From: Ferdinandcohnia sp036962685
Lineage (GTDB): Bacteria; Bacillota; Bacilli; Bacillales; Bacillaceae_L
Direction: 5' to 3'
DNA: 64,000 nucleotides
NCBI RefSeq assembly: GCF_036962685.1
Contig: NZ_JBALOP010000002.1
Span: 186,001 to 250,000 of the forward strand
Part shown: positions 40,183-49,005 of the stretch, one piece after another
Layout: each line of letters opens with the position of its first letter
Numbering within the stretch: position 1 is the first letter of the stretch
Made by a program: the position numbers and the translations under genes
Notes under the pieces: generated by a model
What the model saw: the letters and a program-made list of their open reading frames with translations, nothing else
Told to the model about the DNA's origin: nothing
The model's database searches: none

Positions 40183-40608
40183 ATGAAAAATAAGCTGCTT
40201 GTGATAATGGTCATCATTTTAAGTACGATTACTTTAGTCGGTACCACTGCTTTTGTTATTTTAACAAAGGTAACTGCAAGTAATTCTGGGAAGGAACCGT
40301 CTATTGACCAAGTACTTAAATCGACCGTTGAAATTCCTGAAATCACAACAAAACTACTCAGTGATGATTATATTCGTATTTCCTTTAACATTCAGACAGA
40401 TGGTAAAAAGGGAAAAGAGGAATTAGAGAAACGCGGGTTCCAGGTGAGCAATCTCATTATAAAAGAGCTTTCCAATATGACATCTGAAGAATTTAAAGGT
40501 GAAGAAGGAATCGTCAATCTTGAAAATAGATTAAAAGATCGAATTAATGAATTAATGCAAGATGGAACTGTAATTAAAGTTTATGCGACATCCTTTCTTC
40601 CGCAGTAA
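40183..40608 (+). CDS. fliL: Flagellar basal body-associated protein FliL
   Basis: FliL surrounds and supports the stator units. The 141-residue protein has an N-terminal membrane segment (about 5-27, LLVIMVIILSTITLVGTTAFVIL) and a periplasm-side domain with LENRLKDRINELM near the end. ATG 40183 has GGGGGGA upstream; an in-frame TTG at 40165 overlaps that site. Confidence 0.92.
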   Translation: MKNKLLVIMVIILSTITLVGTTAFVILTKVTASNSGKEPSIDQVLKSTVEIPEITTKLLSDDYIRISFNIQTDGKKGKEELEKRGFQVSNLIIKELSNMTSEEFKGEEGIVNLENRLKDRINELMQDGTVIKVYATSFLPQ

Positions 40609-40648
40609 CCAATAGAATGTTAAGTACTTAATGAGCGGAGGTGGAACC

Positions 40649-41650
40649 TTGCCTGGTGAAATATTATCCCAAAATGAAATTGATGCATTACTTTCGGCTC
40701 TTTCGACTGGTGAAATGAATCCAGAAGAACTAAAAAGAGAAGAAAGTGAACGTCGTGTTAAAGTATACGATTTTAAAAGGGCACTTCGATTCTCAAAAGA
40801 TCAAATTCGAAGTATCACTCGAATTCATGAAAACTTTGCCCGTTTATTAACAACCTATTTTTCAGCACAGCTTCGAACTTATGTGCAAATCACAGTGGGG
40901 ACAGCCGATCAAGTACCATATGAGGAATTTATTCGTTCGATTCCGAATATGACCATTTTAAATGTATTTGAAATGCCTCCTCTTGACGGGCGCATTATTT
41001 TAGAGGTAAACCCAAATATTGCCTACGCCATGCTTGATCGAATGCTTGGGGGAAGAGGGACTGGTTTTAATAAAATAGAGAATTTAACTGAAATTGAAAC
41101 AAAAATCATGAGCAATATGTTTGAAAAAGCTTTTGATCAAGCTAGGGAAGCATGGGCTAATTTGGTTGAGGTAGACCCAATTTTAACTGAATTTGAGGTG
41201 AATCCACAGTTTCTACAAATGGTTTCACCAAATGAAACAGTTGTAGTCATCTCACTCAATACGCAAATTGGAGAAACAAGTGGGATGATCAATATTTGTA
41301 TTCCGCATGTATTCCTTGAACCGATTATTCCGAAATTATCAGCTCATTACTGGATGCAATCAGCACCTAAGAAAGAACGAAATCATGAAGAACTTTCCTA
41401 TATTCAAAACAATCTTAAGGATACAAAACTGCCAATCGTTGCGGAATTAGGTACATCCAATATCGCCATTCAGGAATTTCTATTATTAGATGTTGGGGAT
41501 ACTATTCAACTCGATAAAATGATCCAACATCCAATCGAGCTGAAGGTCGAGGGAATTCCGAAATTTTATGCGCAGGCTGGTAAGGTAAATAAGAGACAGG
41601 CCGTACAAATCTTAGAGGAGATTAAAGGGGGGGACAGTGAAGATGAATAA
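40649..41650 (+). CDS. fliM: Flagellar motor switch protein FliM
   Basis: FliM receives phosphorylated CheY and changes rotor direction. The 333 residues start MPGEILSQNEIDALLSALSTGEM, whose LSQNEIDALL is the CheY-binding peptide. A middle CheC-like domain and a C-terminal SpoA domain follow (VVAELGTSNIAIQEFLLLDVGDTIQLD). TTG 40649 has GGAGG seven bases upstream; the ATG at 40631 precedes the ribosome site. The stop overlaps the fliY start region. Confidence 0.96.
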   Translation: MPGEILSQNEIDALLSALSTGEMNPEELKREESERRVKVYDFKRALRFSKDQIRSITRIHENFARLLTTYFSAQLRTYVQITVGTADQVPYEEFIRSIPNMTILNVFEMPPLDGRIILEVNPNIAYAMLDRMLGGRGTGFNKIENLTEIETKIMSNMFEKAFDQAREAWANLVEVDPILTEFEVNPQFLQMVSPNETVVVISLNTQIGETSGMINICIPHVFLEPIIPKLSAHYWMQSAPKKERNHEELSYIQNNLKDTKLPIVAELGTSNIAIQEFLLLDVGDTIQLDKMIQHPIELKVEGIPKFYAQAGKVNKRQAVQILEEIKGGDSEDE

Positions 41651-42866
41651 TGGAAGTATGCTATCACAAGACGAAATCGATGCACTATTAAGAGGTACAG
41701 CAGACTTAGACAGCGTAGAACCGGTAGCAAATAATAATAAACCCCTAGTAGAAGATTTTTTATCTTTAATTGAACAGGATGCGCTTGGGGAGATTGGGAA
41801 CATCTCTTTTGGAAGTTCAGCTACTGCGCTTTCCACATTACTTAATCAAAAGGTTGAAATAACCACACCAAATGTTTCACTTGTTCTAAGCACTGATCTA
41901 GCAGATGAGTTCCCACACCCGTATGTGGCGATTTATGTGGACTATACAGCTGGTTTTACAGGAACAAATTTGTTAGTGATTAAACAAAGTGATGCAGCAA
42001 TCATTGCTGATTTGATGCTTGGTGGAAACGGACAAGTCGTGTCAGAAAGCTTAAGTGAATTACAATTAAGTGCAGTTCAAGAGGCAATGAACCAAATGAT
42101 GGGTTCTGCCGCTACCTCCATGTCAACCGTTTTTAGTAAGAAAATTGATATTTCACCACCAAGTATTGACATACTTGACATTAAACACGGTGAAGGAGCC
42201 GAAAACCTTCCAGCTGATGATATTTTGGTGAAAATCTCGTTTCGTTTAAAAATAGGGGAATTAATTGACTCAACAATCATGCAGCTCGTTCCAGTTAAAT
42301 TTGCGAAAGAGCTTGTTGGAGAGTTACTATCACCTCAGGCGGAGCCTCATGCTACGTCTATGGATATTCCAACTCAACAGGTTGATGTTGAAATACCAAT
42401 TCAGCATTCAAACGATGCTGCGCCTTATGTTGGACAACAGATTGAAACACCATATCAACCAACACAGCAATATCATCAACCTGCATTTAAACAACCAGTG
42501 GCAAACAGTGGTCCGCAGCATCTTGGTGGAATTCATGCGAAACAGCCTGAAATTCAACCTGCAGTATTTTCAGAGTTTGAATCTGTCCATTTACAGGAGG
42601 CCGAATCAAGAAATCTAAATATGTTATTAGATATACCGCTTCAAGTTACGGTTGAATTAGGCAGGACAAAACGCTCTATTAAAGAGATTCTTGAATTATC
42701 AGCGGGCTCTATAATTGAGTTAGATAAGCTTGCGGGTGAGCCAGTAGATGTTTTAGTAAACGGAAAGCTCATCGCACAAGGTGAGGTAGTTGTTATTGAA
42801 GAAAACTTTGGTGTCAGAATTACCGATATCATCAGCCAAAGTGATCGAATTAAAAAATTGAACTAA
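41643..42866 (+). CDS. fliY: Flagellar motor switch phosphatase FliY
   Basis: FliY combines a switch-component (FliN-like) domain with CheC-type CheY-P phosphatase activity. The chain has 407 residues. The N-terminal LSQDEIDALLRG peptide is followed by a CheC-like domain with two phosphatase motifs (DALGEIGNISFGSSATAL, and VQEAMNQMMGSAATSMS). A Gln/Pro/His-rich linker spans about 235-305. The C-terminal SpoA/FliN domain contains LDIPLQVTVELGRTKRSIKEIL. ATG 41643 is preferred over GTG 41637 by spacing, but this is not certain. Confidence 0.94.
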   Translation: MNNGSMLSQDEIDALLRGTADLDSVEPVANNNKPLVEDFLSLIEQDALGEIGNISFGSSATALSTLLNQKVEITTPNVSLVLSTDLADEFPHPYVAIYVDYTAGFTGTNLLVIKQSDAAIIADLMLGGNGQVVSESLSELQLSAVQEAMNQMMGSAATSMSTVFSKKIDISPPSIDILDIKHGEGAENLPADDILVKISFRLKIGELIDSTIMQLVPVKFAKELVGELLSPQAEPHATSMDIPTQQVDVEIPIQHSNDAAPYVGQQIETPYQPTQQYHQPAFKQPVANSGPQHLGGIHAKQPEIQPAVFSEFESVHLQEAESRNLNMLLDIPLQVTVELGRTKRSIKEILELSAGSIIELDKLAGEPVDVLVNGKLIAQGEVVVIEENFGVRITDIISQSDRIKKLN

Positions 42867-42885
42867 ATGTAGGGGGCAATTTCAA

Positions 42886-43248
42886 ATGGCACATAAAATT
42901 CTAATTGTAGATGATGCAGCATTTATGAGAATGATGATCAAGGACATCCTAACTAAAAATGGCTACGATGTTGTTGGCGAGGCAGCAGATGGTGCACAGG
43001 CGGTGGATAAATATAGAGAACACCAACCAGACCTTGTAACAATGGATATTACAATGCCTGAGATGGATGGGATTACAGCATTAAAAGAAATTAAAAAAAT
43101 CAATCCAAATGCAAAAGTAATCATGTGTTCAGCAATGGGCCAACAAGCGATGGTCATCGATGCAATCCAAGCGGGAGCAAAGGATTTTATTGTAAAGCCA
43201 TTCCAAGCAGACCGAGTAATTGAGGCAATCAGCAAAACACTAAGCTAA
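42886..43248 (+). CDS. cheY: Chemotaxis response regulator CheY
   Basis: CheY carries the signal from CheA to the motor. The 120-residue receiver domain has the acidic pair DD in LIVDDAAFMR, phospho-acceptor Asp54 in VTMDITMPEMDG, the switch Ser in MCSAMG, and Lys in FIVKPF. It follows fliY by 19 bp with an AGGGGG ribosome site. Its stop codon starts a perfect hairpin. Confidence 0.97.
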   Translation: MAHKILIVDDAAFMRMMIKDILTKNGYDVVGEAADGAQAVDKYREHQPDLVTMDITMPEMDGITALKEIKKINPNAKVIMCSAMGQQAMVIDAIQAGAKDFIVKPFQADRVIEAISKTLS

Positions 43249-43271
43249 CTTTATTTTAGGAAAATAAAGTT
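43247..43271 (+). terminator. Perfect hairpin at the cheY stop codon
   Basis: AACTTTATTTT (43247-43257) pairs perfectly with AAAATAAAGTT (43261-43271) over AGG. It overlaps the cheY stop. It is AT-rich and has no T run after it, so it is more likely a processing or 3'-end stabilising structure than a strong terminator, since essential export genes follow. Confidence 0.5.
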
Positions 43272-43321
43272 GAGCCTCCGCCGGATGCCACAGATTTTCA
43301 AAGGAAGTTTTTCGAGCAGTA

Positions 43322-43422
43322 AGATTAAAGACTAAAAACGCCACATCCTGTGGCAACGTCTTTATGACCCACATCGTGTGGGCCTAAAAATCTGGGCGCA
43401 AATACGCCAAAGCGTACTTGAA
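43322..43422 (+). repeat. Structured dispersed element (type 2-like), copy C, between cheY and fliO
   Basis: The non-coding spacer holds GCCAC-ATCCT-GTGGC (43340-43354) inside TAAAGAC/GTCTTTA (43326-43332, 43358-43364). CCCAC-ATCGT-GTGGG (43368-43382) and GGCG-CAAATA-CGCC (43395-43408) follow. The first two hairpins copy the layout of elements at 6211 and 14368, but the end sequences are not recognisable. The last part resembles 62283-62314. It lies inside the flagellar operon and is therefore probably transcribed. Confidence 0.55.
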
Positions 43423-43452
43423 TTTTTTTAAATCAGGAGAGTGGCAACAAAA

Positions 43453-44100
43453 GTGAAACACATAAAAATAGTTGTATTAACACTGATTTTCTTTCATGCC
43501 TTGCTTGTCACTTTCCCTGTACAAGCCGAAGAAGGTCATGTAGATGAAAGTGTTAATGATGTAATTGGTAGTCAAAAAGAACAACTTAAAAACGAACAGG
43601 AAACTAATCCAATTGAAAATCCGCAACCAGCCAATGAACTAACAGCAGGCGATTTTATTAAAATGATTTTTACAACCTTATTTGTACTTGCACTTATCTA
43701 TTTTTTATTGAAATTCGTTAATAAGAGAAATCGCATGTTTAATCAGCATAGGTTCATTGAAAACCTTGGAGGGACTAGTTTAGGAACAAACCGTTCGATA
43801 CAAATTGTAAAGGTTGGGGAGCGGATCTTAGTCGTAGGAGTAGGGGATTCCATTCAGCTTCTTAAGGAAATTGAAGACACAGATGAAATAAATGAAATAC
43901 TAGAACAACATAATTCGTCATTAGAATCCATGATTCAACCAAGAGATATCATTAACCGTTTTCTTGAAAAAAGAAAAGTAGCAAAGAATACGGACCAGTC
44001 TCTTTTTTCCTCAATGCTGCAGAAACAATTGACAGAGCTTAAACAAGGGAGAAAGAAAATTGTCGAGCAACTTGAAAATAAGGAGTCTAGCAAAGAATGA
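43453..44100 (+). CDS. fliO: Flagellar biosynthesis protein FliO (FliZ)
   Basis: FliO assists assembly of the FliP export gate. The 215-residue protein has a likely signal peptide (about 1-25, VLTLIFFHALLVTFPVQA), a hydrophilic stretch, a membrane segment (about 68-88, MIFTTLFVLALIYFLLKFV) and a cytoplasmic domain with SIQIVKVGERILVVGVGDSIQLL. GTG 43453 is chosen; GTG 43441 directly abuts the GGAGA ribosome site. The stop overlaps fliP (ATGA). Confidence 0.88.
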   Translation: MKHIKIVVLTLIFFHALLVTFPVQAEEGHVDESVNDVIGSQKEQLKNEQETNPIENPQPANELTAGDFIKMIFTTLFVLALIYFLLKFVNKRNRMFNQHRFIENLGGTSLGTNRSIQIVKVGERILVVGVGDSIQLLKEIEDTDEINEILEQHNSSLESMIQPRDIINRFLEKRKVAKNTDQSLFSSMLQKQLTELKQGRKKIVEQLENKESSKE

Positions 44101-44762
44101 ATGAGTTTATGGAAATTTTTAATACTAGCGCCCCTGAAAATGTTTCGACATCAGTGAAACTTCTTCTCCTTTTAACCGTTCTTTCAGTAGGACCTGGTAT
44201 TTTAATATTAATGACGAGCTTTACGAGAATTATTGTTGTACTTTCATTTGTTAGGACTTCTTTGGGTACACAGCAAATGCCACCAAATCAGGTTTTAATT
44301 GGACTTGCCTTGTTTTTAACTTTTTTTGTTATGGCACCTACGTTTAGTGAAGTGAATGACCAAGCTTTAACTCCCCTTTTTAATGAGGAAATAAATTTAG
44401 AGGAAGCCTATATCCGTGCTGCTGTACCATTTAAGGAGTTTATGAGTGTACATACTCGGCAAAAGGACCTGGAGTTGTTTTTAAATTACTCAGGAGCAGA
44501 AAGGCCGGCAACCATTCAAGATATTCCTTTAACCGCATTGGTTCCAGCATTTGCAATAAGTGAACTTAAAACAGCATTTCAGATCGGGTTTATGATTTTT
44601 ATTCCGTTTCTTGTGATCGATATGGTTGTAGCGAGTATCCTGATGTCAATGGGAATGATGATGCTTCCGCCTGTTATGATTTCCTTGCCATTCAAAATAC
44701 TCTTATTTGTTCTTGTCGATGGATGGTATTTGATCGTCAAATCCTTATTACAAACCTTTTAA
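44097..44762 (+). CDS. fliP: Flagellar biosynthetic protein FliP
   Basis: FliP forms the export gate pore. The 221-residue membrane protein has segments near 20-50 and 180-220 and the conserved MTSFTRIIVVLSFVRTSLGTQQMPPNQVLIGLALFLTFFVMAP and TALVPAFAISELKTAFQIGFMIFIPFLVIDMVVASILMSMGMMMLPP. It overlaps fliO by four bases. Confidence 0.97.
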   Translation: MNEFMEIFNTSAPENVSTSVKLLLLLTVLSVGPGILILMTSFTRIIVVLSFVRTSLGTQQMPPNQVLIGLALFLTFFVMAPTFSEVNDQALTPLFNEEINLEEAYIRAAVPFKEFMSVHTRQKDLELFLNYSGAERPATIQDIPLTALVPAFAISELKTAFQIGFMIFIPFLVIDMVVASILMSMGMMMLPPVMISLPFKILLFVLVDGWYLIVKSLLQTF

Positions 44763-44777
44763 AGTAGGTGAGCAGTG

Positions 44778-45047
44778 TTGAGTCCTGAAGTAGTCATTTC
44801 ATTAGCAGAAAAAGGTGTATATACAACATTAATGATTTGTGGTCCACTATTATTGGTTGCACTTGTCGTTGGGCTCATGGTGAGTGTGTTCCAAGCAACA
44901 ACACAAATTCAGGAGCAAACCCTAGCATTTATTCCTAAAATTGTTGCTGTACTAGTTGGCTTGGTATTCTTTGGACCTTGGATGCTTTCAAAGATGCTTG
45001 CGTATACACATGATATATTTAGTAATTTGACGAGATTTGTAGGTTGA
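44778..45047 (+). CDS. fliQ: Flagellar biosynthetic protein FliQ
   Basis: FliQ is a two-helix component of the export gate. The 89-residue form is MSPEVVISLAEKGVYTTLMI.. with ATTQIQEQTLAFIPKIVAV conserved. TTG 44778 follows AGGTGA at good spacing and gives the expected family length; GTG 44775 would add one residue. fliR starts five bases after the stop. Confidence 0.94.
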   Translation: MSPEVVISLAEKGVYTTLMICGPLLLVALVVGLMVSVFQATTQIQEQTLAFIPKIVAVLVGLVFFGPWMLSKMLAYTHDIFSNLTRFVG

Positions 45048-45051
45048 AAAA

Positions 45052-45828
45052 ATGACAGAGGTTTATACCTATTTTCCTGCATTTTTGCTTGTTTTAGTTA
45101 GGGTAACGAGCTTTTTTGTAACAATGCCTTTGTTTTCCTACCGAACTCTTCCTGCTTCACATCGGATTGGCATTGCATTTTTTATTTCATGGATTATGTT
45201 CTTATCAATGGAAAATCCGATTCTCCAAATCGATGGCTTTTATATCATGCTTATTTTAAAAGAGGCGATGGTAGGATTATTAATTGGCTTAATAGCCTAT
45301 ATGATTTTTGCGGCAATTCAAATTGCCGGAGGTTTTATTGATTTTCAAATGGGATTTGCTATCGCGAATGTCATTGATCCACAAACTGGAGCACAAAGCC
45401 CGTTAATGGGACAATATTTATATACATTTGCACTTCTTTTTTTATTGGCAATCAATGGCCACCATCTTTTATTGGACGGAATATTTTATAGCTATGAATT
45501 TATACCAATGGAGCAGGCGACACTTCCGTTTGGCAATGATAATCTTGTTGAATTTGTTTTAAGAGCTTTTAGTACGATGTTTATTATTGCTTTCCAGATG
45601 TCCATGCCAGTCGTAGGTGCTTTGTTTTTAGTGGATATTGCCTTAGGGATTGTTGCAAGAACAGTTCCCCAGTTAAATGTGTTTGTAGTGGGACTGCCAT
45701 TGAAAATTGGGGTTAGTTTTGTTGTTATGTTAATCGCGATATCGATGATGTTTATGCTTGTCGGGAAACTGGTAGACAATATGCTATATACGATGAGAGG
45801 ATTAATGGAACTTTTAGGAGGAAGCTAG
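45052..45828 (+). CDS. fliR: Flagellar biosynthetic protein FliR
   Basis: FliR completes the FliPQR export gate. The 258 residues are mostly membrane helices, with LVRVTSFFVTMPLFSYRTLP at the start and GFAIANVIDPQTGAQSPLMGQ in the centre. It lies immediately before flhB, whose ribosome site is inside the last codons of fliR. Confidence 0.95.
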   Translation: MTEVYTYFPAFLLVLVRVTSFFVTMPLFSYRTLPASHRIGIAFFISWIMFLSMENPILQIDGFYIMLILKEAMVGLLIGLIAYMIFAAIQIAGGFIDFQMGFAIANVIDPQTGAQSPLMGQYLYTFALLFLLAINGHHLLLDGIFYSYEFIPMEQATLPFGNDNLVEFVLRAFSTMFIIAFQMSMPVVGALFLVDIALGIVARTVPQLNVFVVGLPLKIGVSFVVMLIAISMMFMLVGKLVDNMLYTMRGLMELLGGS

Positions 45829-46911
45829 ATGTATTTTGTTCGCCTTAACCTACAATTTTTTGCTGGTGAAAAAACAGAAAAAGCCACTCCTAAAAAACGT
45901 CAAGAAACAAGGAAAAAAGGACAGGTTGCAAAGAGTGCTGATGTAAACACGGCTATTCTATTGCTAGCCATCTTTTTTACTCTTCTTGTTTTTGGAGGTT
46001 TTATTTTTGAACGTATTTTGACGTTTTTAAAGCATTCATTTAGTCATTATTTATCGATAAAGCCAACTGAACAAAGTGTTCAGGAAATATTTATCGAATT
46101 ATCTTTAGAAGTTGCAATTATTTTAGCACCAATTATGGTGGTAGCCGTTATTGCTGGGATTGCAGCAAACCTTATGCAGGTTGGTTTTCTGTTTTCACCA
46201 GAAGCTATTCAAATGAAATTAAATAAGCTTGATCCAATTCAAGGCTTTAAACGAATTTATTCGATTCGTGCGCTTGTTGAGATGATTAAATCTATCTTAA
46301 AAATTGTTATTGTAGGTGGCGTGACATTTGCAATACTTTGGTTTCGCTTAGAAGATATTTTGTCTTTATCTCAGAAAACTGTAGGGGCCGCATTAATTGT
46401 TCTAGCGAAACTCACTGTTCAGATGGGTTTGTTTGCTGGTGGTGCACTTTTATTCTTATCTTTTTTGGATTATCTTTATCAACGCTTTGATTATGAAAAA
46501 AACATTAGAATGTCAAAGCAAGATATTAAAGATGAATTCAAAAAGACAGAAGGGGACCCTTTAATCAAATCAAAAATCAAGCAAAAACAACGCGAAATGG
46601 CAATGAGCCGCATGATGCAAGAAGTGCCAAAGGCCGATGTTATTATTACAAACCCCACTCATTTTGCAGTTGCTTTGAAATATGACGAGGCAAAAATGGA
46701 TGCGCCATTCGTTGTCGCAAAGGGAGTAGACTTTGTAGCAGTAAGGATTAAGGAAATTGCTAAAGAACATGAAATTACAACCATTGAAAATCGGCCACTT
46801 GCAAGAGCACTTTATGCAGGGACAGATATTGGGGATGCCATCCCCGAAGAATATTTTAAAGCGGTAGCTGAAATACTTGCCTATGTATACCGCTTAAAAG
46901 AGAAGGTTTAA
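45829..46911 (+). CDS. flhB: Flagellar biosynthetic protein FlhB
   Basis: FlhB is the export specificity switch. The 360-residue protein starts with the typical NLQFFAGEKTEKATPKKRQETRKKGQVAKS, has four membrane helices, and then a cytoplasmic domain with the autocleavage site Asn275-Pro-Thr-His278 (ITNPTHFAVALKYD). It begins directly after the fliR stop. The FlhB_C-like protein at 19795 corresponds to its last 85 or so residues. Confidence 0.97.
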   Translation: MYFVRLNLQFFAGEKTEKATPKKRQETRKKGQVAKSADVNTAILLLAIFFTLLVFGGFIFERILTFLKHSFSHYLSIKPTEQSVQEIFIELSLEVAIILAPIMVVAVIAGIAANLMQVGFLFSPEAIQMKLNKLDPIQGFKRIYSIRALVEMIKSILKIVIVGGVTFAILWFRLEDILSLSQKTVGAALIVLAKLTVQMGLFAGGALLFLSFLDYLYQRFDYEKNIRMSKQDIKDEFKKTEGDPLIKSKIKQKQREMAMSRMMQEVPKADVIITNPTHFAVALKYDEAKMDAPFVVAKGVDFVAVRIKEIAKEHEITTIENRPLARALYAGTDIGDAIPEEYFKAVAEILAYVYRLKEKV

Positions 46912-46968
46912 AAATTTTTCCACCTTCAATCATCAATTGTGCTTTTTTTACTTAAAGGAGAGAAAACA

Positions 46969-49005
46969 ATGCGAGCAAGAGATTTATCCGTTTTATTAAG
47001 TGTAATCTTAATAGTTGCGATGCTTATTATTCCATTTCCAGCTTGGCTGCTAAGTGTCCTCATTATCATTAATATTTCTCTTGCACTCTTGGTCCTCTTA
47101 ACATCAATGAATATGCAGGAACCACTCCAATTTTCAATCTTTCCATCATTATTACTTCTACTAACCCTATTTAGGTTAGGGTTAAATGTTTCAACAACAA
47201 GATCGATTCTTTCAACTGGGGATGGCGGTGGAGTAGTCCACACCTTTGGAACCTTTGTTGTTGGGGGAAATATTGTTGTTGGATTTGTTGTGTTTTTAAT
47301 CCTCGTTATTATTCAATTTATTGTTATTACAAAAGGTTCCGAACGTGTATCGGAAGTTGCTGCACGATTTACATTAGATGCAATGCCAGGTAAGCAAATG
47401 AGTATTGACGCTGATTTAAATGCGGGGATGATTTCAGATACTGAAGCCCGCGAACGCCGTGAAAAGGTAAGTAGGGAAGCTGACTTTTACGGAGCGATGG
47501 ACGGTGCAAGTAAGTTCGTAAAAGGGGATGCGATTGCAGGTATCATTATTGTACTTATCAACTTGATTTTTGGTTTCATCATTGGAATGACACAGCACGG
47601 GTTGGGTTTCCAAGAGTCCCTTTCAAAATTTACACTATTAACAATAGGGGATGGACTCGTTAGTCAGATTCCTGCATTGTTAATTTCTACTGCAACAGGG
47701 ATTGTTGTCACACGTGCTGCTTCAGAAGGAAATTTAGGAACAGATATTACAAGGCAATTATTTGCTTATCCTAAAATGCTTTACGTGACAGCAGGTACAA
47801 TCTTCATGTTAGGACTATTTACTCCCATTCATGATGTATTAACCATATCCATCTCAAGTTTTTTAGCGATTGGCGGTTTTATGATTTCCAAAAACAAGGA
47901 TAAGGAGATACAGGTAGAGCCTGATACGGAAGAAGAGGTACAAATTGAGGATCTAAAAAGTCCCGAAAGCGTTGTTAATTTGTTAAATGTTGATCCAATT
48001 GAGTTTGAGTTTGGCTACGGTCTGATTCCTTTAGCGGACACAAACCAAGGTGGGGATATTTTAGACCGGATTGTTATGATCCGTAGACAATTGGCTATTG
48101 AGTTAGGTTTAGTCATACCAGTAGTTAGAATAAGAGATAATATTCAGTTACAGCCAAATGAGTATCGCTTGAAAATAAAAGGCAGTGAAATGGCTCGAGG
48201 GGAACTGTTGCTAGACCATTTCTTGGCGATGAGTCCAGGCTATGAGGATGATTCGATTGAAGGTATTGATACAGTCGAGCCATCATTTGGTTTGCCAGCA
48301 AAGTGGATTTCTGAGGATATGAAGGACCAGGCAGAAATGCAAGGATATACAGTGGTTGACCCACCATCTGTTGTATCTACACATATTACCGAGGTCATTA
48401 GAAGAAATGCTCATGAACTACTCGGAAGACAAGAAACGAAGCAATTAATTGATCATTTAAAGGAATCATACCCAATTTTAGTTGAGGAAGTAACACCTAA
48501 CCCATTATCGGTCGGGGACATTCAAAAGGTATTGGCGAAATTATTAAAAGAAAATGTTTCGATTCGAAACCTACCGATTATTTTTGAAACCTTGGCTGAT
48601 TTTGGCCGAATGACAACTGATACTGATCTATTAACGGAATATGTTAGACAATCCCTTGCTAGACAGATTACAAATCAATACATTGTTCAAGGAGAAACAA
48701 TGAAGGTTGTGACTCTGTCCGGTCGGGTTGAAAAGCAGGTTGCAGATGGTGTTCAGCAAACAGAGCATGGAAATTATTTATCTATCGACCCAAATGTGTC
48801 CGGGTCCATCATTGAATCCATTGCAAAGCAAATCGAAACTGTCAGTATGGGCGAGCAGTCTCCGATTTTATTATGCTCGCCTGCAGTCAGAATGTATGTA
48901 AGGCAATTAATTGAACGATATTTTCCACAGGTTCCCGTTCTTTCCTATAATGAACTTGAGGCAAATGTGGAGGTTCAAAGTGTTGGGGTGGTGAATATAG
49001 ATTGA
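46969..49005 (+). CDS. flhA: Flagellar biosynthesis protein FlhA
   Basis: FlhA is the large export-gate protein that docks substrate-chaperone complexes. The 678 residues have an N-terminal membrane half (RDLSVLLSVILIVAMLIIPFPAWLLSVLI; FRLGLNVSTTRSIL; MPGKQMSIDADLNAG) and a cytoplasmic half. ATG 46969 has AAAGGAG; an in-frame start at 46939 lies before it. The stop overlaps flhF by four bases. Confidence 0.97.
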   Translation: MRARDLSVLLSVILIVAMLIIPFPAWLLSVLIIINISLALLVLLTSMNMQEPLQFSIFPSLLLLLTLFRLGLNVSTTRSILSTGDGGGVVHTFGTFVVGGNIVVGFVVFLILVIIQFIVITKGSERVSEVAARFTLDAMPGKQMSIDADLNAGMISDTEARERREKVSREADFYGAMDGASKFVKGDAIAGIIIVLINLIFGFIIGMTQHGLGFQESLSKFTLLTIGDGLVSQIPALLISTATGIVVTRAASEGNLGTDITRQLFAYPKMLYVTAGTIFMLGLFTPIHDVLTISISSFLAIGGFMISKNKDKEIQVEPDTEEEVQIEDLKSPESVVNLLNVDPIEFEFGYGLIPLADTNQGGDILDRIVMIRRQLAIELGLVIPVVRIRDNIQLQPNEYRLKIKGSEMARGELLLDHFLAMSPGYEDDSIEGIDTVEPSFGLPAKWISEDMKDQAEMQGYTVVDPPSVVSTHITEVIRRNAHELLGRQETKQLIDHLKESYPILVEEVTPNPLSVGDIQKVLAKLLKENVSIRNLPIIFETLADFGRMTTDTDLLTEYVRQSLARQITNQYIVQGETMKVVTLSGRVEKQVADGVQQTEHGNYLSIDPNVSGSIIESIAKQIETVSMGEQSPILLCSPAVRMYVRQLIERYFPQVPVLSYNELEANVEVQSVGVVNID

